Assembly (NCBI GenBank): GCA_037447655.1
Contig: JBBHKE010000999.1
Span: 115,235-179,234 of the forward strand
Origin: Zygnema cylindricum
Lineage: Eukaryota > Streptophyta > Zygnematophyceae > Zygnematales > Zygnemataceae
Length of the DNA stretch: 64,000 nucleotides
Direction: 5' to 3'
Below are positions 1 to 8,639 of this stretch, piece after piece. Position numbers and translations under genes: made by a program. Below the pieces are notes generated by a model. That model worked only from the letters and a program-made list of their open reading frames with translations. It was not told the origin of the DNA and searched no databases. Position 1 is the first letter of the stretch, and every line of letters starts with the position of its first letter.

Positions 1-647
1 GTCTCTCCCTCCCTCTCTCCTCTTTCTCCGTAACCTCCTCTTACGCTTGTCCCACCCTCCTGTCTCCCTCTCTCTCTCTTCTCTCTCTCTCCCTCTGTCC
101 TCCCACCCTGTTCGCATTCTCCTCCAATGCCTCTTTCTCCTCTCTCCCTCCCTCTCTGGAAAATGTCAAACTTGTAAAAGGAAGGCTTGTCTTATGGTTC
201 TCTCTCTTTTTAACCTTCCTCTGTCTCTTTCTCTTCCGTATCCTTCTGTCTCCCCTCCTCTCCTTTTTTTCTCTCCCCTTCTCTCCTTCTTCCCCCCCCC
301 TCCTTCCAGGTCCTCCCATCCCATCTGTCTCCTCCTCCGACGTCTCCTCTCTCCCTCTCTCTCGCACCTCCTAAAATCTTGAAACACTTTAGATGAAGTT
401 CGTCCTTATGGCCCTCACTCTCTAGCTCTCTCCCTCCCTCACTCTCCTTCTATCACTCTCTCTCCCTCCCTCCCTCTCTCTCTCCGGGTCCTCCCACCCC
501 GTCTCTCCTCCTCCGACGTCTCCGTCTCCTCTCTCCCTCTCACCCTCGATAATGTCAAAACCATATTAGACGAAGTTCCTCCGTATCTTATGTCTCTCAC
601 TCTAACCCTCCCTCCCTCCCTCCCTCTCCCTCCCTCTCTCTCTACAG
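1..647 (+). repeat. C/T-rich tandem array of decayed NFU acceptor/exon-start copies
   Basis: This polypyrimidine-rich block contains degenerate copies of the 3' splice region and first part of the NFU exon that really begins at 648. Clear copies lie near 307-415 and 484-600, and a weaker one near 105-190. Each has the tract, the start CCTCCC..TC.TCCTCC and then an AA.GT..A.. stretch matching the exon's E-N-V region; the two clear copies continue into GACGAAGTTC-type sequence matching D-E-V. They carry stops and frameshifts. The copy at 307 keeps an AG acceptor; the copy at 484 has lost it. The period is about 165-180 bp. I see no other gene here. An upstream transit-peptide exon is expected outside the window. 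Confidence 0.75.
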
Positions 648-1678
648 GTCCTCCCTCCCCATCTGTCTCCTCCTCCGACGTCTCTGTCTCCTCTCTCCCT
701 CTCACCCCCGAAAACGTGGAAACCGTACTAGACGAAGTTCGTCCTTATCTGATGGCCGACGGTGGAGACGTGGAGCTATTCGAAATCGACGGTCTAGTAG
801 TAAAACTGTTGTTAAAGGGGGCTTGTGGGTCCTGTCCCTCCTCTACTATGACGATGAAGATGGGACTAGAGAGGAGGTTGATGGAGAGGATACCGGAGAT
901 TATGGAGGTAGAGCAAGTCATGGATACAGAGACAGGGCTACCGTTGACAGAGGAGAATGTGGAGAAGGTGAGAGGGAGAGGGAGGGGGAGGGAGAGAGGG
1001 TTTTTTTTTGGGGGGGGAGAGAGTGAGAGATTTTTTTTTGGGGAGGTGGGAGGGGAGGGGGGTTTGAGGTAGAGGAAGTGATGGATACGGAGACGGGCCT
1101 GCTGTTGACGGAGGAGACTGTGGAGAAGGTATAAGAGGGGGAGAGGGGAAGAGAGGGAGAGAGAGTGAGGTTTTTAGAGTCGAGAAGGGAAGTTTATTAA
1201 GAGTCGAGAAGGTAAGCTTATTTAGAGTGGAGAAGGTAAGTTTGTTTAGAGTCGAGAAGATAAGGTCATTTAGAGTGTAGAATGTAACTTTTTTTAGAGT
1301 TGAGAAGACGAGAGTCGAGAAGTTTAATTTATTTAGAGTTGAGGAGGTAAGTTTGTTTAGAGTCGAGAAGATAAAAAGTCGAGAAGGTAAGGTCTTTTAT
1401 AGTCGAGGACGTAAGTTTATCGAGTGTTTGTGAAGATAAGTGTATTAAGCGACTAATAAACCCTTTTTTTGGGGGGGTTTCCCACACAGGTTTTGGCGGA
1501 AATTCGTCCTTATTTGTCGGGTACCGGGGGAGGAGAGTTAACCCTCGTAAAAATTGACGGTCCCGTCACAAAAATTAGAATTGACGGTCCGGCGGCCGGA
1601 GTCATGACGGTACGAGTTGCCGTAACTCAAAAACTTCGAGAGAAAATTCCCGCGATTGCCGCGGTACAGTTGTTGTGA
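648..1678 (+). CDS. NFU: NFU iron-sulfur scaffold protein, plastid type (5' truncated by window)
   Basis: The exons are 648-967 and 1490-1678. The donor is AAG|GTGAGA and the acceptor CCCACACAG|GTT, in phase 0. The first exon carries a full NifU C-terminal domain with the cluster-binding motif G-A-C-G-S-C-P-S-S (cysteines at 824 and 833). The second exon carries a second NifU-like domain without CxxC, ending in A-V-Q-L-L and TGA. Two domains with a degenerate second one is the layout of plastid NFU1/2/3, which pass 4Fe-4S or 2Fe-2S clusters to photosystem I and other plastid proteins. About 168 residues are visible. The transit peptide and its exon(s) are not seen and probably lie left of the window. 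The exon edges are duplicated on both sides (see neighbouring repeats). The family call is firm; the exact paralogue is not decidable. Confidence 0.92.
1063..1133 (+). repeat. Decayed copy of NFU exon 3' end and donor
   Basis: Inside the NFU intron, this segment repeats the last ~65 bases of the preceding exon (E-V[10 protein letters not shown] through the E-K codons) and continues into AAG|GTATAAG, a copied donor. The reading frame of the copied part is still open. It could act as a competing 5' splice site if an acceptor upstream of it were used. Confidence 0.8.
1176..1440 (+). repeat. Intronic minisatellite with donor-like units
   Basis: About ten units of 20-26 bp follow the pattern GAGTCGAGAAGGTAAGTTTA. 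Many contain AAG|GTAAG, a consensus plant 5' splice site. The unit resembles the authentic exon-intron junction GTGGAGAAG|GTGAG of the same gene, so it may have grown from a duplicated donor. Confidence 0.75.
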
Positions 1679-2270
1679 GAGGGAGAGAAAGGGAGTGGGA
1701 GGGGAGGGAGAGAGGAGAGGGAGAGAGGAAGAGATGAGGGGGGAGGTTTGGGAGGAGTGGTGGGGTAGGGGGGAGTTGTGACAGTGGAAATTCCCGCGAT
1801 TGCCTCTCACACAGTTGTGAGAGGGAGAGAGAAGGAGAGCTGAGTGAGATAGAATGAGAGCAGAGAGAGAGGGGGGAAGAAATTGAGGGGAGTTTCAGGG
1901 GGATTGGAGAGGTGGAGGGAGAGTTCTGACCAGAACACTTAGCGAGAAAATTTTCGCAATTTCTGCGGTGAAATTGTTTTGAGGGGGAGAAAGAGAGTAG
2001 AGTGAGAGAGACGAAGAAAATTAGGGGTTCGGGTGAGGAGGGGAAGGGAAGAGACAGGGAGTTTTTCTAACTTGGAGGGAGGAGGAGGAAAGGGAGAGGG
2101 GAGGGGATACGAAAAGCGGGGAGAGAGCATAAGAAGTTAAGAGGGCAGGGAAAGAGAAAACGAGGGAGTGGGGGAGAGAGAGGGGGCTGGGTATAGAATT
2201 GAGACACAAAGGTGCACGAAATTGTACATTGGGTTAAAAAGTTATACAAGTGTAGTCAAAATAGAGAGGG
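1679..2270 (+). repeat. Purine-rich 3' flank with decayed copies of the NFU stop region
   Basis: GA-rich sequence downstream of the NFU stop. Around 1783-1822 (ATTCCCGCGATTGCC..., TTGTGAGAGGGAGAG) and 1929-1988 (AGCGAGAAAATTTTCGCAAT..., TTTTGAGGGGGAG) it repeats the last codons and stop of the NFU terminal exon with increasing divergence. Confidence 0.7.
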
Positions 2271-2776
2271 AGGGAGAGATAGAATAAGAAATTTAAGAAG
2301 TTTGTAAATTTCTACTGAGTTTTTAACGGTTTATTATCCATTATTTCTTTCCAAATTTTCTTTACGGTTTTTGTTAATGGCATTTTCTTTGTACGCCTTT
2401 TTTTTTGTCCTTTTTTTTCGTTTTTTTTTTTTATTGCTCTTTTTTGGGGGGGGGGCAGTGTTTGGCATTTTTTAAGTGTTACTATTGTGAAACAAAATAA
2501 AACGAAAAAAAAAAAATGGGAAACGAAATAAATAAATAAACGAAAAGTGAATTGATAAAAATTGATTTGTTTCCAAAATAAAATCCAAATGTCAAAGAAG
2601 AAGTTTCAAAGATTTTTTAAATTCTTCTAACACATTAGTTTAAGATGAACGGTTCTTTTTTTCGGCAAAAAAAACAAGAAATCCAGAACTTAGGAGGATT
2701 TGAGGAGACATTCGACACCGTAAATTGTGGTTTTGCCTAAGAAAAAAAAAAAGAAAAAAAAAAAAAAACGAAAAGG

Positions 2777-2808
<32 letters not shown>

Positions 2809-3130
2809 GAAAAAGAAAAAAAAAAAACCGTAATTGTACAATGCTGTGACTGTACAATGCTGTGACTGTACAATGCTGTGACTGTAAAATCATGTTGAAG
2901 TATACCATAAATTGTTATTAATTAATTATTATTGAGTTTGTTATCGCAAAATTAGAATTTGTAATTGTACTTTCACTCCCTTAAATAGTGTTGCTACAAA
3001 TATTTTGTGATTTTGGACCAAAAAAAATCACGATTGTATTAGTTATTAACTCTAATAATAGCACAGATGTCCGATGTCGATTTCTCATTTGCAGTTGTCT
3101 CTTCAAGTGAGAATGTTGGTGGTACGCAAC
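2271..3130. repeat. AT-rich spacer with poly-A and a 16-bp tandem repeat
   Basis: There is no gene. The segment contains A/T homopolymers (2735-2828) and three tandem copies of GTACAATGCTGTGACT at about 2837-2885. Around 2978-3025 there is a stretch resembling 22097-22145 and 35392-35440 (AAATAGTGTTG... followed by GATTTTG), probably an old dispersed repeat. Confidence 0.6.
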
Positions 3131-3350
3131 GCTTTAGAGAGAGAGACGGAGGGAGAGAGAGAGGGTTGGAAGGGAGAGAGAGAGGGTTGGAAGGGAGGGA
3201 GAGAGGGTTGAAAAGGAGGGAGAGAGAGAGGGTTGGAAGGGAGGGAGAGAGGGTTGAAAGGGAAAGAGAGAGGGTTGGAAGGGAGGGAGAGAGGGTTGAA
3301 AGGGAGGGAGAGAGGGAGGAAAGGTTAGAGGTAGGGAGGGAGAGAGGCTG
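3131..3350 (+). repeat. GA-rich minisatellite
   Basis: Tandem units of about 18-22 bp follow GGGAGAGAGAGGGTTGGAAG. Open frames here are a by-product of the periodic sequence. Confidence 0.8.
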
Positions 3351-3360
3351 AATATCAATT

Positions 3361-3474
3361 CACCGTGTGATGTTAAATAGTTTTAACTTTTAAGAATAGT
3401 TTTGAAGTGTGTACGGCGAAAAGGTGTTCTAAGTGGCAAAAAAACCATAAATGCTAAAAACGATACGTGGTATA
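3361..3474. mobile_element. Degenerate TA-flanked foldback MITE (CACCGTG family)
   Basis: It starts CACCGTGTGATG and ends with GTGTGTACGGCGAAAAGGTG, AAGTGGCAAAAAAAC and ACGATACGTGGTA. These match the right arm of the intact copy at 22214-22429. The left arm is mostly deleted. Confidence 0.55.
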
Positions 3475-4671
3475 GGTTATTCACATTTTATTTTTTACAC
3501 AAAATCGTAAAACATTGTTAATAACTGATTCAAAATAGTCGTCGACATTTCGGCACAAAATCTAACACAAATAAACAATTAAAATTTTGTTTGGACACTT
3601 TAGTTGCGTGCACACCCATACTCTTCGCCGTAAATTTAAACATGGAAATGAAGAAGAATGCCAACGGATTACCAACGGACACCAACAGAGGACCAACGGA
3701 TTACCAACGGATGCACCATGAAATGGCCGTCACTAACATGTTTTAGTTTGGTGAAGCATCCAGACCGTTAGAAATAACACATCCTATGTTCGAAATGTGC
3801 ACCGTTTTCAAATACCGAGTATTTTGAGTCATTTGCAAAATACAGAAAACCCTTTTATTCGCGGAACACCTTTTCTTCTGGGCCAAAAATGTGAAATGTG
3901 TTGAGAGATAGTGACGAAATGAAATGGAACAGAGTGACAAGAAGTGGTTTGGAAAAAAAAAAGGAATAGTTCAGTTCTAACGACAATTCAATTCTTCAAT
4001 TTCAGGAGTCTAGCAAAAAAAGATGTATTTTACATTTAAATTCCTTTTTGTCTCTAAAGCCAATTTAGTTTAGTTATTCCACATTTGTCTCTTATTGATT
4101 CTAATTCCATAAACATATATTAATGATTCTTTTATTATATTCCAATATCGACAAAAAGATTTTAATTTTCTCGGTGTTTCCATCAACACTAATTGTGGTA
4201 GAAATTGTACTCAAGAGAACGGATGACATGGAATGTCACACATGTCACATGTGAGGACTGTTAGAAAAAATAAAATTCTTTTAATACATTTTTTACACGA
4301 GGAAAAAAAAAACTGTCGTTTCATGATTTTTATGCACCTTTTGATTTTTCACACAATTTTTCGTGCAAAAAATACACGACAGTGCCATGCAAAAAAAAAA
4401 AACAGAAAAAGTGAATTCAAATGAAACCAGATTAATAAAAATACATTACGAAAAAATTATTATATCGAAAGTTGAAAACAACATTCCTCTAAACTTCCAT
4501 TTTTCACCAATTTTTACACGACTGAAACAAAACCGATAAACAAAAAAGATAAAAACCTGAAATGTCATTTCGAACAATGGAAACGGACGAAAGATAACAG
4601 ATGGATCTTTATCTTTTTTTCCCTTCTTCCCTTTTTTTTTTTTCCTTTGTTTTAATTGATTTGGAATTTTT
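3475..4671. other. Intergenic AT-rich sequence, nothing recognised
   Basis: The convergent 3' interval between NFU and the tRNA-binding gene. I see homopolymers and simple sequence but no credible exon on either strand. Confidence 0.5.
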
Positions 4672-4800
4672 ATTGAGGAACTGTGGCTTCCAAACCTTGA
4701 GATAGTTAAATAAAAGTGACCTTTTTTTCTCTTTTTTTGGTTTAGATTAACATTTTTTCGACGAATTGCGGCTCCAAAACTTGAGATCAATAAAGAAAAG
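4672..4800 (-). repeat. Decayed copies of the 3' end of the tRNA-binding gene's last exon
   Basis: The plus-strand text CGAGGAATCGCGGCTCC at 4842, which covers the last codons next to the stop at 4839-4841, recurs as GAGGAACTGTGGCTTCC near 4674 and GACGAATTGCGGCTCC near 4758. Each is followed by TTGAGAT and AAAGTGAC/AAAGCGAC. The period is about 85 bp. Confidence 0.7.
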
Positions 4801-4838
4801 CGACCCTTCTCCTTTTTTTTTGAGTTTAAATTATACTT

Positions 4839-7140
4839 TTATCGAGGAATCGCGGCTCCCAGGATTTGGGAGCCGGGGGGTAGGCGCCCCAATCCGGGCA
4901 AAATAACTTTAAAACTTCTAGGCATCGGAGTGGGATCGTAGTTGAGACCGGCCAGAATAACACCTAAAAAAAAAAAGAGAAAATAAAAAGTAAAAGGATA
5001 AGCAAAAAGAAGGAATTGTAGTTAAGAGCGACCAAAAAAACATTAAAAAAAAAGGGATTGCCGTTAAGAACGGCCAGAATCCCACATAAAAAAAAAGCAA
5101 CTTACCATGGCTTTGAATTCCCTCGACTTCGGTTGGAGGAACGTTTGCGACAAACATAACTTTTTTTCCAACGGCGTCCTCGACATCCATCACAAACCGA
5201 CACTCGGAGACTATTGTTCGACTCTCGCACCCAATATCCACCTAAAAAAAGGAGAAAACAAAAAAGGAGAGAAAAAAAAAAACAAAACCAAACAAAATCG
5301 TTAAAAATTTGCAAAAAATAGCCCCTTGAAAAAAAAAAAAGGACTCCTCCACAGCTTCCATTACAAACCGGCACTCGATCACTATTGTTCAGATCTCTTA
5401 CCCGATATCCACCTAAAACAAAAGAAAAAGCTAAAAAATTAAAACACAGCTCCTTGAAAAGAAAAAAGTACCCGTCGTCGGTCGACTTTCACAACCGATA
5501 TCCACCTTAAAAAAAAAGAAAGGGGGAGAAAATAAAAAAAGAGAAAAAAAAATAATAACAACCTAACAAAGCCTAACTTGCAAAAAACAGCCCCCTGAAA
5601 GAAAAATAAAGTACTTGTCCTTGGTCGACTCTCAGACCTGATATCCCCCCCAAGAAAGGAAAAAAAAAAAAGAGAAAAAAAAAAAAAACCAAAATCAACT
5701 ACCTAACAAAACTGTCAAATATTTGCAAAAAACAGCCCCTTGAAAAAAAAAGTATTCATCCTCGATTTCCTTTACAGACACTCGGAAAAAATTGTCCGAA
5801 TTTTCACGTCCCGTATCCACCGAAAACGCCAATAAATAACTATTTAAATAAATTTATATTTGAATAAATAACAAATTTACAAAACCGTAAAAAAATGGAA
5901 AAAAAAACAGCCTCGCCAAAAATAAAATAAAAAAATACCGTCAATTTGAGATATTTTCGACTCGGAGTCGGTTTTCCTCTCTTCTCCGACTGCTCTTTGT
6001 CTAAAACTGTCTCCGCATCGGTCTGTAAAAAGATAATAATAATAATAATAAAAAAAAAACAAAAAAAAAAATTAGATTCGACTTTGACTTGACTGAGCTC
6101 ATCCCTCTCTCTCTCTCTCTCCTCCCTTCCCCCCCCTCTCACTCTCTCTCAACCTTCTCTGACTGCTTTTTTTCTAAAACTGTCTTTGCATCAATCTGGA
6201 AAAAGAAAAAAAGATAAAAAAAGAAAAAAGAAAAATACATTTTTTTGCGAGAGTTTAAATCAAAATTAAGACTTACAGTCAAACTTTTGGGGTTTTACAG
6301 TTAAATTTTTTATTTAGGGTTTTGTTTGTCTCATAGCGAGGCACACTCTCACATCTATCATACGGAAATTTAACAAATAGAAAATATAAATACAGGGTTT
6401 TTCCTATCAGAATTTAGAGTTTATAACCAGATTTTAGGAAATAATACCCAGAATATAAGGTTTGTTGCAAAAAATTGAAGGTACATTACAAAAATTTAGG
6501 GGTTTACAACCAAATTTTGGAAATGATACCCAAAACTGTAAGGTTTCTTGCAAAAATCTAACGTACATTACAGAAATTTAGGGTATATAACAAAAAGTAA
6601 GGGTTTATAACAACAAGTTAGGGTTTATAACAAGAATCTAGGCTATATCCAACAAATTTAGGATTTATAATAAAAAGAGTTAGGGTATTAGTTGTCTTAG
6701 GGTTATATTCAAAATTTGTTTTTGTTTATAATATTACAACCAAAAATTTAGGGTTTATAACCAAAATTTTAGGTTTACAACCAGAAATTAGTGTTTTGAA
6801 CCCAAATTTAGGGTTTACAACGAAAATTTAGGGATTTTAACCAAAATGTAGGGTTTTACCTATCAAAATTAAGAATTTATAATCAAATTTTGAGTTTATA
6901 ACCAGAATTTAGGGTTTGTGACCAGAATCAAGGATTCTACCTACCAACACTTAGAGTCTATAACAAAATTTCGTGTAGATAAACAAAAATTCAGGGTTTA
7001 TAGTTAGGGGTGTACAACAAAATTTAGGGTTCAAGACCAAAAAAATTAGGGTTTTTTCCTTTTCTTACAATGAGGCCCACTCTCAAATCCATGGCCTCCA
7101 GCGAGGAAAGCTCCACTTCCGGCTTGACACGTGGACACAT
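4839..7140 (-). CDS. tRNA-binding (EMAPII/TRBD OB-fold) domain protein, 3' part
   Basis: Four minus-strand exons were built by eye: 7069-7140, 5939-6022, 5106-5241 and 4839-4963. Junctions are GT-AG with matching phases, and the exons sum to 417 nt, ending in TAA. The product begins near M-D-L-R-V-G-L-I, continues through L-K-L-T-V-D-I-G and R-T-I-V-S, then V-G-K-K-V-M-F-V-A-N, G-I-Q-S-H-G and L-P-P-G-S near the end. These are the landmarks of the EMAPII/Arc1p/MetRS C-terminal tRNA-binding domain. The usual H-P-x-A-D-x-L stretch is replaced by a charged K/E/R-rich segment (exon 5939-6022). The true 5' end is unresolved: the 7140 boundary uses a CAG acceptor and upstream coding sequence is not certain. 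Family members act as tRNA-binding cofactors of aminoacyl-tRNA synthetases; the exact role here is inference. Confidence 0.72.
4990..5095 (-). repeat. Two decayed copies of last-exon acceptor and start (tRNA-binding gene)
   Basis: The real exon start with acceptor (plus strand, 4938-4970: GTAGTTGAGACCGGCCAGAA, then ACACCTAAAAA) recurs at about 5014-5050 (GTAGTTAAGAGCGACC...) and 5055-5093 (GCCGTTAAGAACGGCCAGAA...). The repeats run at about 40-bp period through the intron up to the neighbouring exon. Confidence 0.75.
5242..5938 (-). repeat. Four tandem decayed copies of an exon 5' edge (tRNA-binding gene)
   Basis: The exon at 5106-5241 begins on the minus strand with TTTAG|GTGGATATTGGG. Upstream of it, the plus strand carries further ends at about 5341-5416 (ACCCGATATCCACCTAAAA), 5468-5506 (ACAACCGATATCCACCTTAA), 5607-5652 (GACCTGATATCCCCCCC) and 5750-5822 (TCCCGTATCCACCGAAAA). 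Each is linked to an intronic TTTGCAAAAAA.AGCCCC.TGAAA block. The period is about 130-155 bp. Similarity and length of the retained exon part generally fall with distance from the real exon. Confidence 0.85.
6145..6205 (-). repeat. Decayed copy of exon 5939-6022 start
   Basis: Plus-strand CTTCTCTGACTGC, TTTCTAAAACTGTCTTTGCAT and CAATCTGG copy the acceptor-side end of the real exon (CTTCTCCGACTGC, GTCTAAAACTGTCTCCGCAT, CGGTCTGTAA), about 175 bp away. Confidence 0.75.
6280..7060. repeat. Intronic TTTAGGG-like minisatellite, including an exon-end copy
   Basis: About 35 irregular units of roughly 20-23 bp follow AATTTAGGGTTTATAACCAA. The core matches the plant telomere heptamer but units are not perfect heptamers. 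At 6313-6365, GTTTGTCTCATAGCGAGGCACACTCTCA-like sequence copies the donor and end of the exon at 7069 (TTTTCTTACAATGAGGCCCACTCTCA), so the array is framed by two versions of the same exon edge. Confidence 0.75.
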
Positions 7141-7185
7141 CTGGCGGTCAATGGGAGGGGCCTCCTGAGTCTCTGTGTGGGCTCT

Positions 7186-7411
7186 GACTGCCACGTGGCG
7201 CCAGGCTGGCACCTGCCACGTGGCAGGTTTGCTCAGGGGAGCTGCCAGCTGGCGAACACCTGGAAAGGAGGATGAATATTGTAGTTATTATTATTTTTAA
7301 GGTTTTCTTCTGAATTTTCTTTCGTTTTTTTTTTTTGGCCACGTCACACCAGGGTGACACTTGCCACGTGGCAGAGATGCGCGGAGGACTGCCAGCTGGC
7401 ATACCCCTGGG
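7186..7411. repeat. Two copies of a ~75-bp GC-rich segment with CACGTG and CAGCTG palindromes
   Basis: The segments 7190-7262 and 7337-7411 each contain TGCCACGTGGC, then CTGCCAGCTGGC and CACCTGG/CCCCTGG, about 147 bp apart. They lie just upstream of the minus-strand tRNA-binding gene. They could be promoter elements or decayed copies of an unrecognised 5' exon edge. Confidence 0.6.
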
Positions 7412-8639
7412 GGAATTTTTTTTTTATTCTGTGGCTTTTGTTTATTATTTTATTTTATTTATGTATTTTCCAATGGGAAATTTCAAGATGCATCTAATTC
7501 TCCTTTACATTTGGGCTCAAAATAGTATTAAGTCAAAAACGAAGAAAAAAATTCTCCACTGTCACCTTACTTAACTTCATTTTCATCTTTTAATATGAAT
7601 TTATTAAACTTTTTGATATAATTTATTTTCATTTTCTAAAATGATTTATTTTAATTTTTTTAAATGATTTGTTTTCACATTTAAATGATTTCTTAAGAAA
7701 GCTAAGTTTACTTTCTATTTATTTTTTATAAACAGGATTAGTAAAAATAATAAATAAATAAAATAAAATAAATAAATAAATAAGAAACGGTGTCCAAAAA
7801 AGAAAGGTACCAATATACCTGTAGCACGTTGACAAGAAAGAGCGGAAATTCCGCCGGATTCTGAGGACACGTGGCGCAATCCTAACGGAGCACATTGCCA
7901 CGTGGCAGCCATAAAGAAAAGACAGATAATCTTACGTGGCAAAAGAGGGAGAGGGCGAGGGAGATGGAGAGGGAGAAGGGGGGAGATGTGTGATGTGCAT
8001 TTAGTGTGGCTATAACTAGACTGCCAAAAATATGAAAATATCAAAATATCCGTACGTCAACACTATTGGAGGAAAAAAACAAAATCTCAGGAAGAGCGGT
8101 ATCGGCCGTCAGATTGCTCTTTGCTTATCCGTAATCTTACGGATCGTAAGATTTGTCGTACGAAATCTATTCTTACGTTACGAAATTAAATCGTACGAAA
8201 AGAAATTGGAATCGTATGAAAATAAATTGGAATCGTACGAAAATAAATTGGAATCAAAATATCAAATAAATTGTAATCGTATGAAAATGAAATTATTTCG
8301 TACGGTAAAATGCTACAATTCAGTACAGTATTACAATGTTGATTCGTATGTAGATGGTTTTTGCATCTACAGTTTTGTGTTTCTCTCCCTCTCTCCTCTC
8401 TCTCCCTCTCCCTCTCCTTTTTCCCTCTCTCCTTTACTTAGATCCTAAATCTCCCTCCAGTTTAACCCTAAAACCTAACCTTAAACCTAATCAGACGTCC
8501 TAATACTGTTATACCTCTTCCTCTCCCTCTCCAACTCCCTCTCCTTCTCTCTCTCTCTCCACTTAACCCCAAACCCTAACCCTAACCCTAAATCTCAAAC
8601 CCTCAACCCTAAGCTCTACCCTCTCTCTCGCACCTCCCC
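7412..8639. promoter_or_regulatory. Divergent upstream interval with G-box and telo-box motifs
   Basis: This interval separates the minus-strand tRNA-binding gene from the plus-strand R3HCC1L-like gene. G-box-type sequences lie at about 7868 (GACACGTGGCG) and 7897 (TTGCCACGTGGCAG). Telo-box runs (AAACCCTAACCCTAACCCTAAA) cover about 8568-8592, with further CCCTAA/CCTAAC at 8465-8490 and 8600-8610, close to the ATG at 8640. A pyrimidine-rich leader (8390-8635) precedes the start. Telo-boxes near plant start sites are common in translation and ribosome-biogenesis genes; any role here is inferred. Confidence 0.55.
8185..8300 (+). repeat. 21-bp tandem repeat (GAATCGTACGAAAATAAATTG)
   Basis: Four to five copies of GAATCGTACGAAAATAAATTG, with CGTACG-rich flanks. 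The repeat length makes an open frame with Y-E-N-K-L-E-S repeats, but there is no supporting gene structure. Confidence 0.75.

Noticed and set aside
41-705. Open frames on both strands in the C/T-rich block (R/E/G-rich and S/L/P-rich products)
   Set aside because: They are forced by low-complexity sequence; only the exon beginning at 648 has homology.
1063-1133. Mutually exclusive alternative NFU exon
   Set aside because: Only the exon's last part is copied and the sequence before it (GGGGAGGGGGGTTTGAG) is a poor acceptor; treated as a decayed edge copy.
1176-1440. CRISPR-like array (short regular repeats)
   Set aside because: Units are contiguous and degenerate without unique spacers, inside a plant nuclear intron.
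6280-7060. True interstitial telomere
   Set aside because: TTTAGGG cores are separated by variable 10-16 bp text, not contiguous heptamers; called a minisatellite instead.
8032-8448. 138-codon frame with Y-E-N-K-L-E-S repeats as a coiled-coil protein
   Set aside because: The repeat is a 21-bp tandem array in a promoter interval; no splice or homology support.
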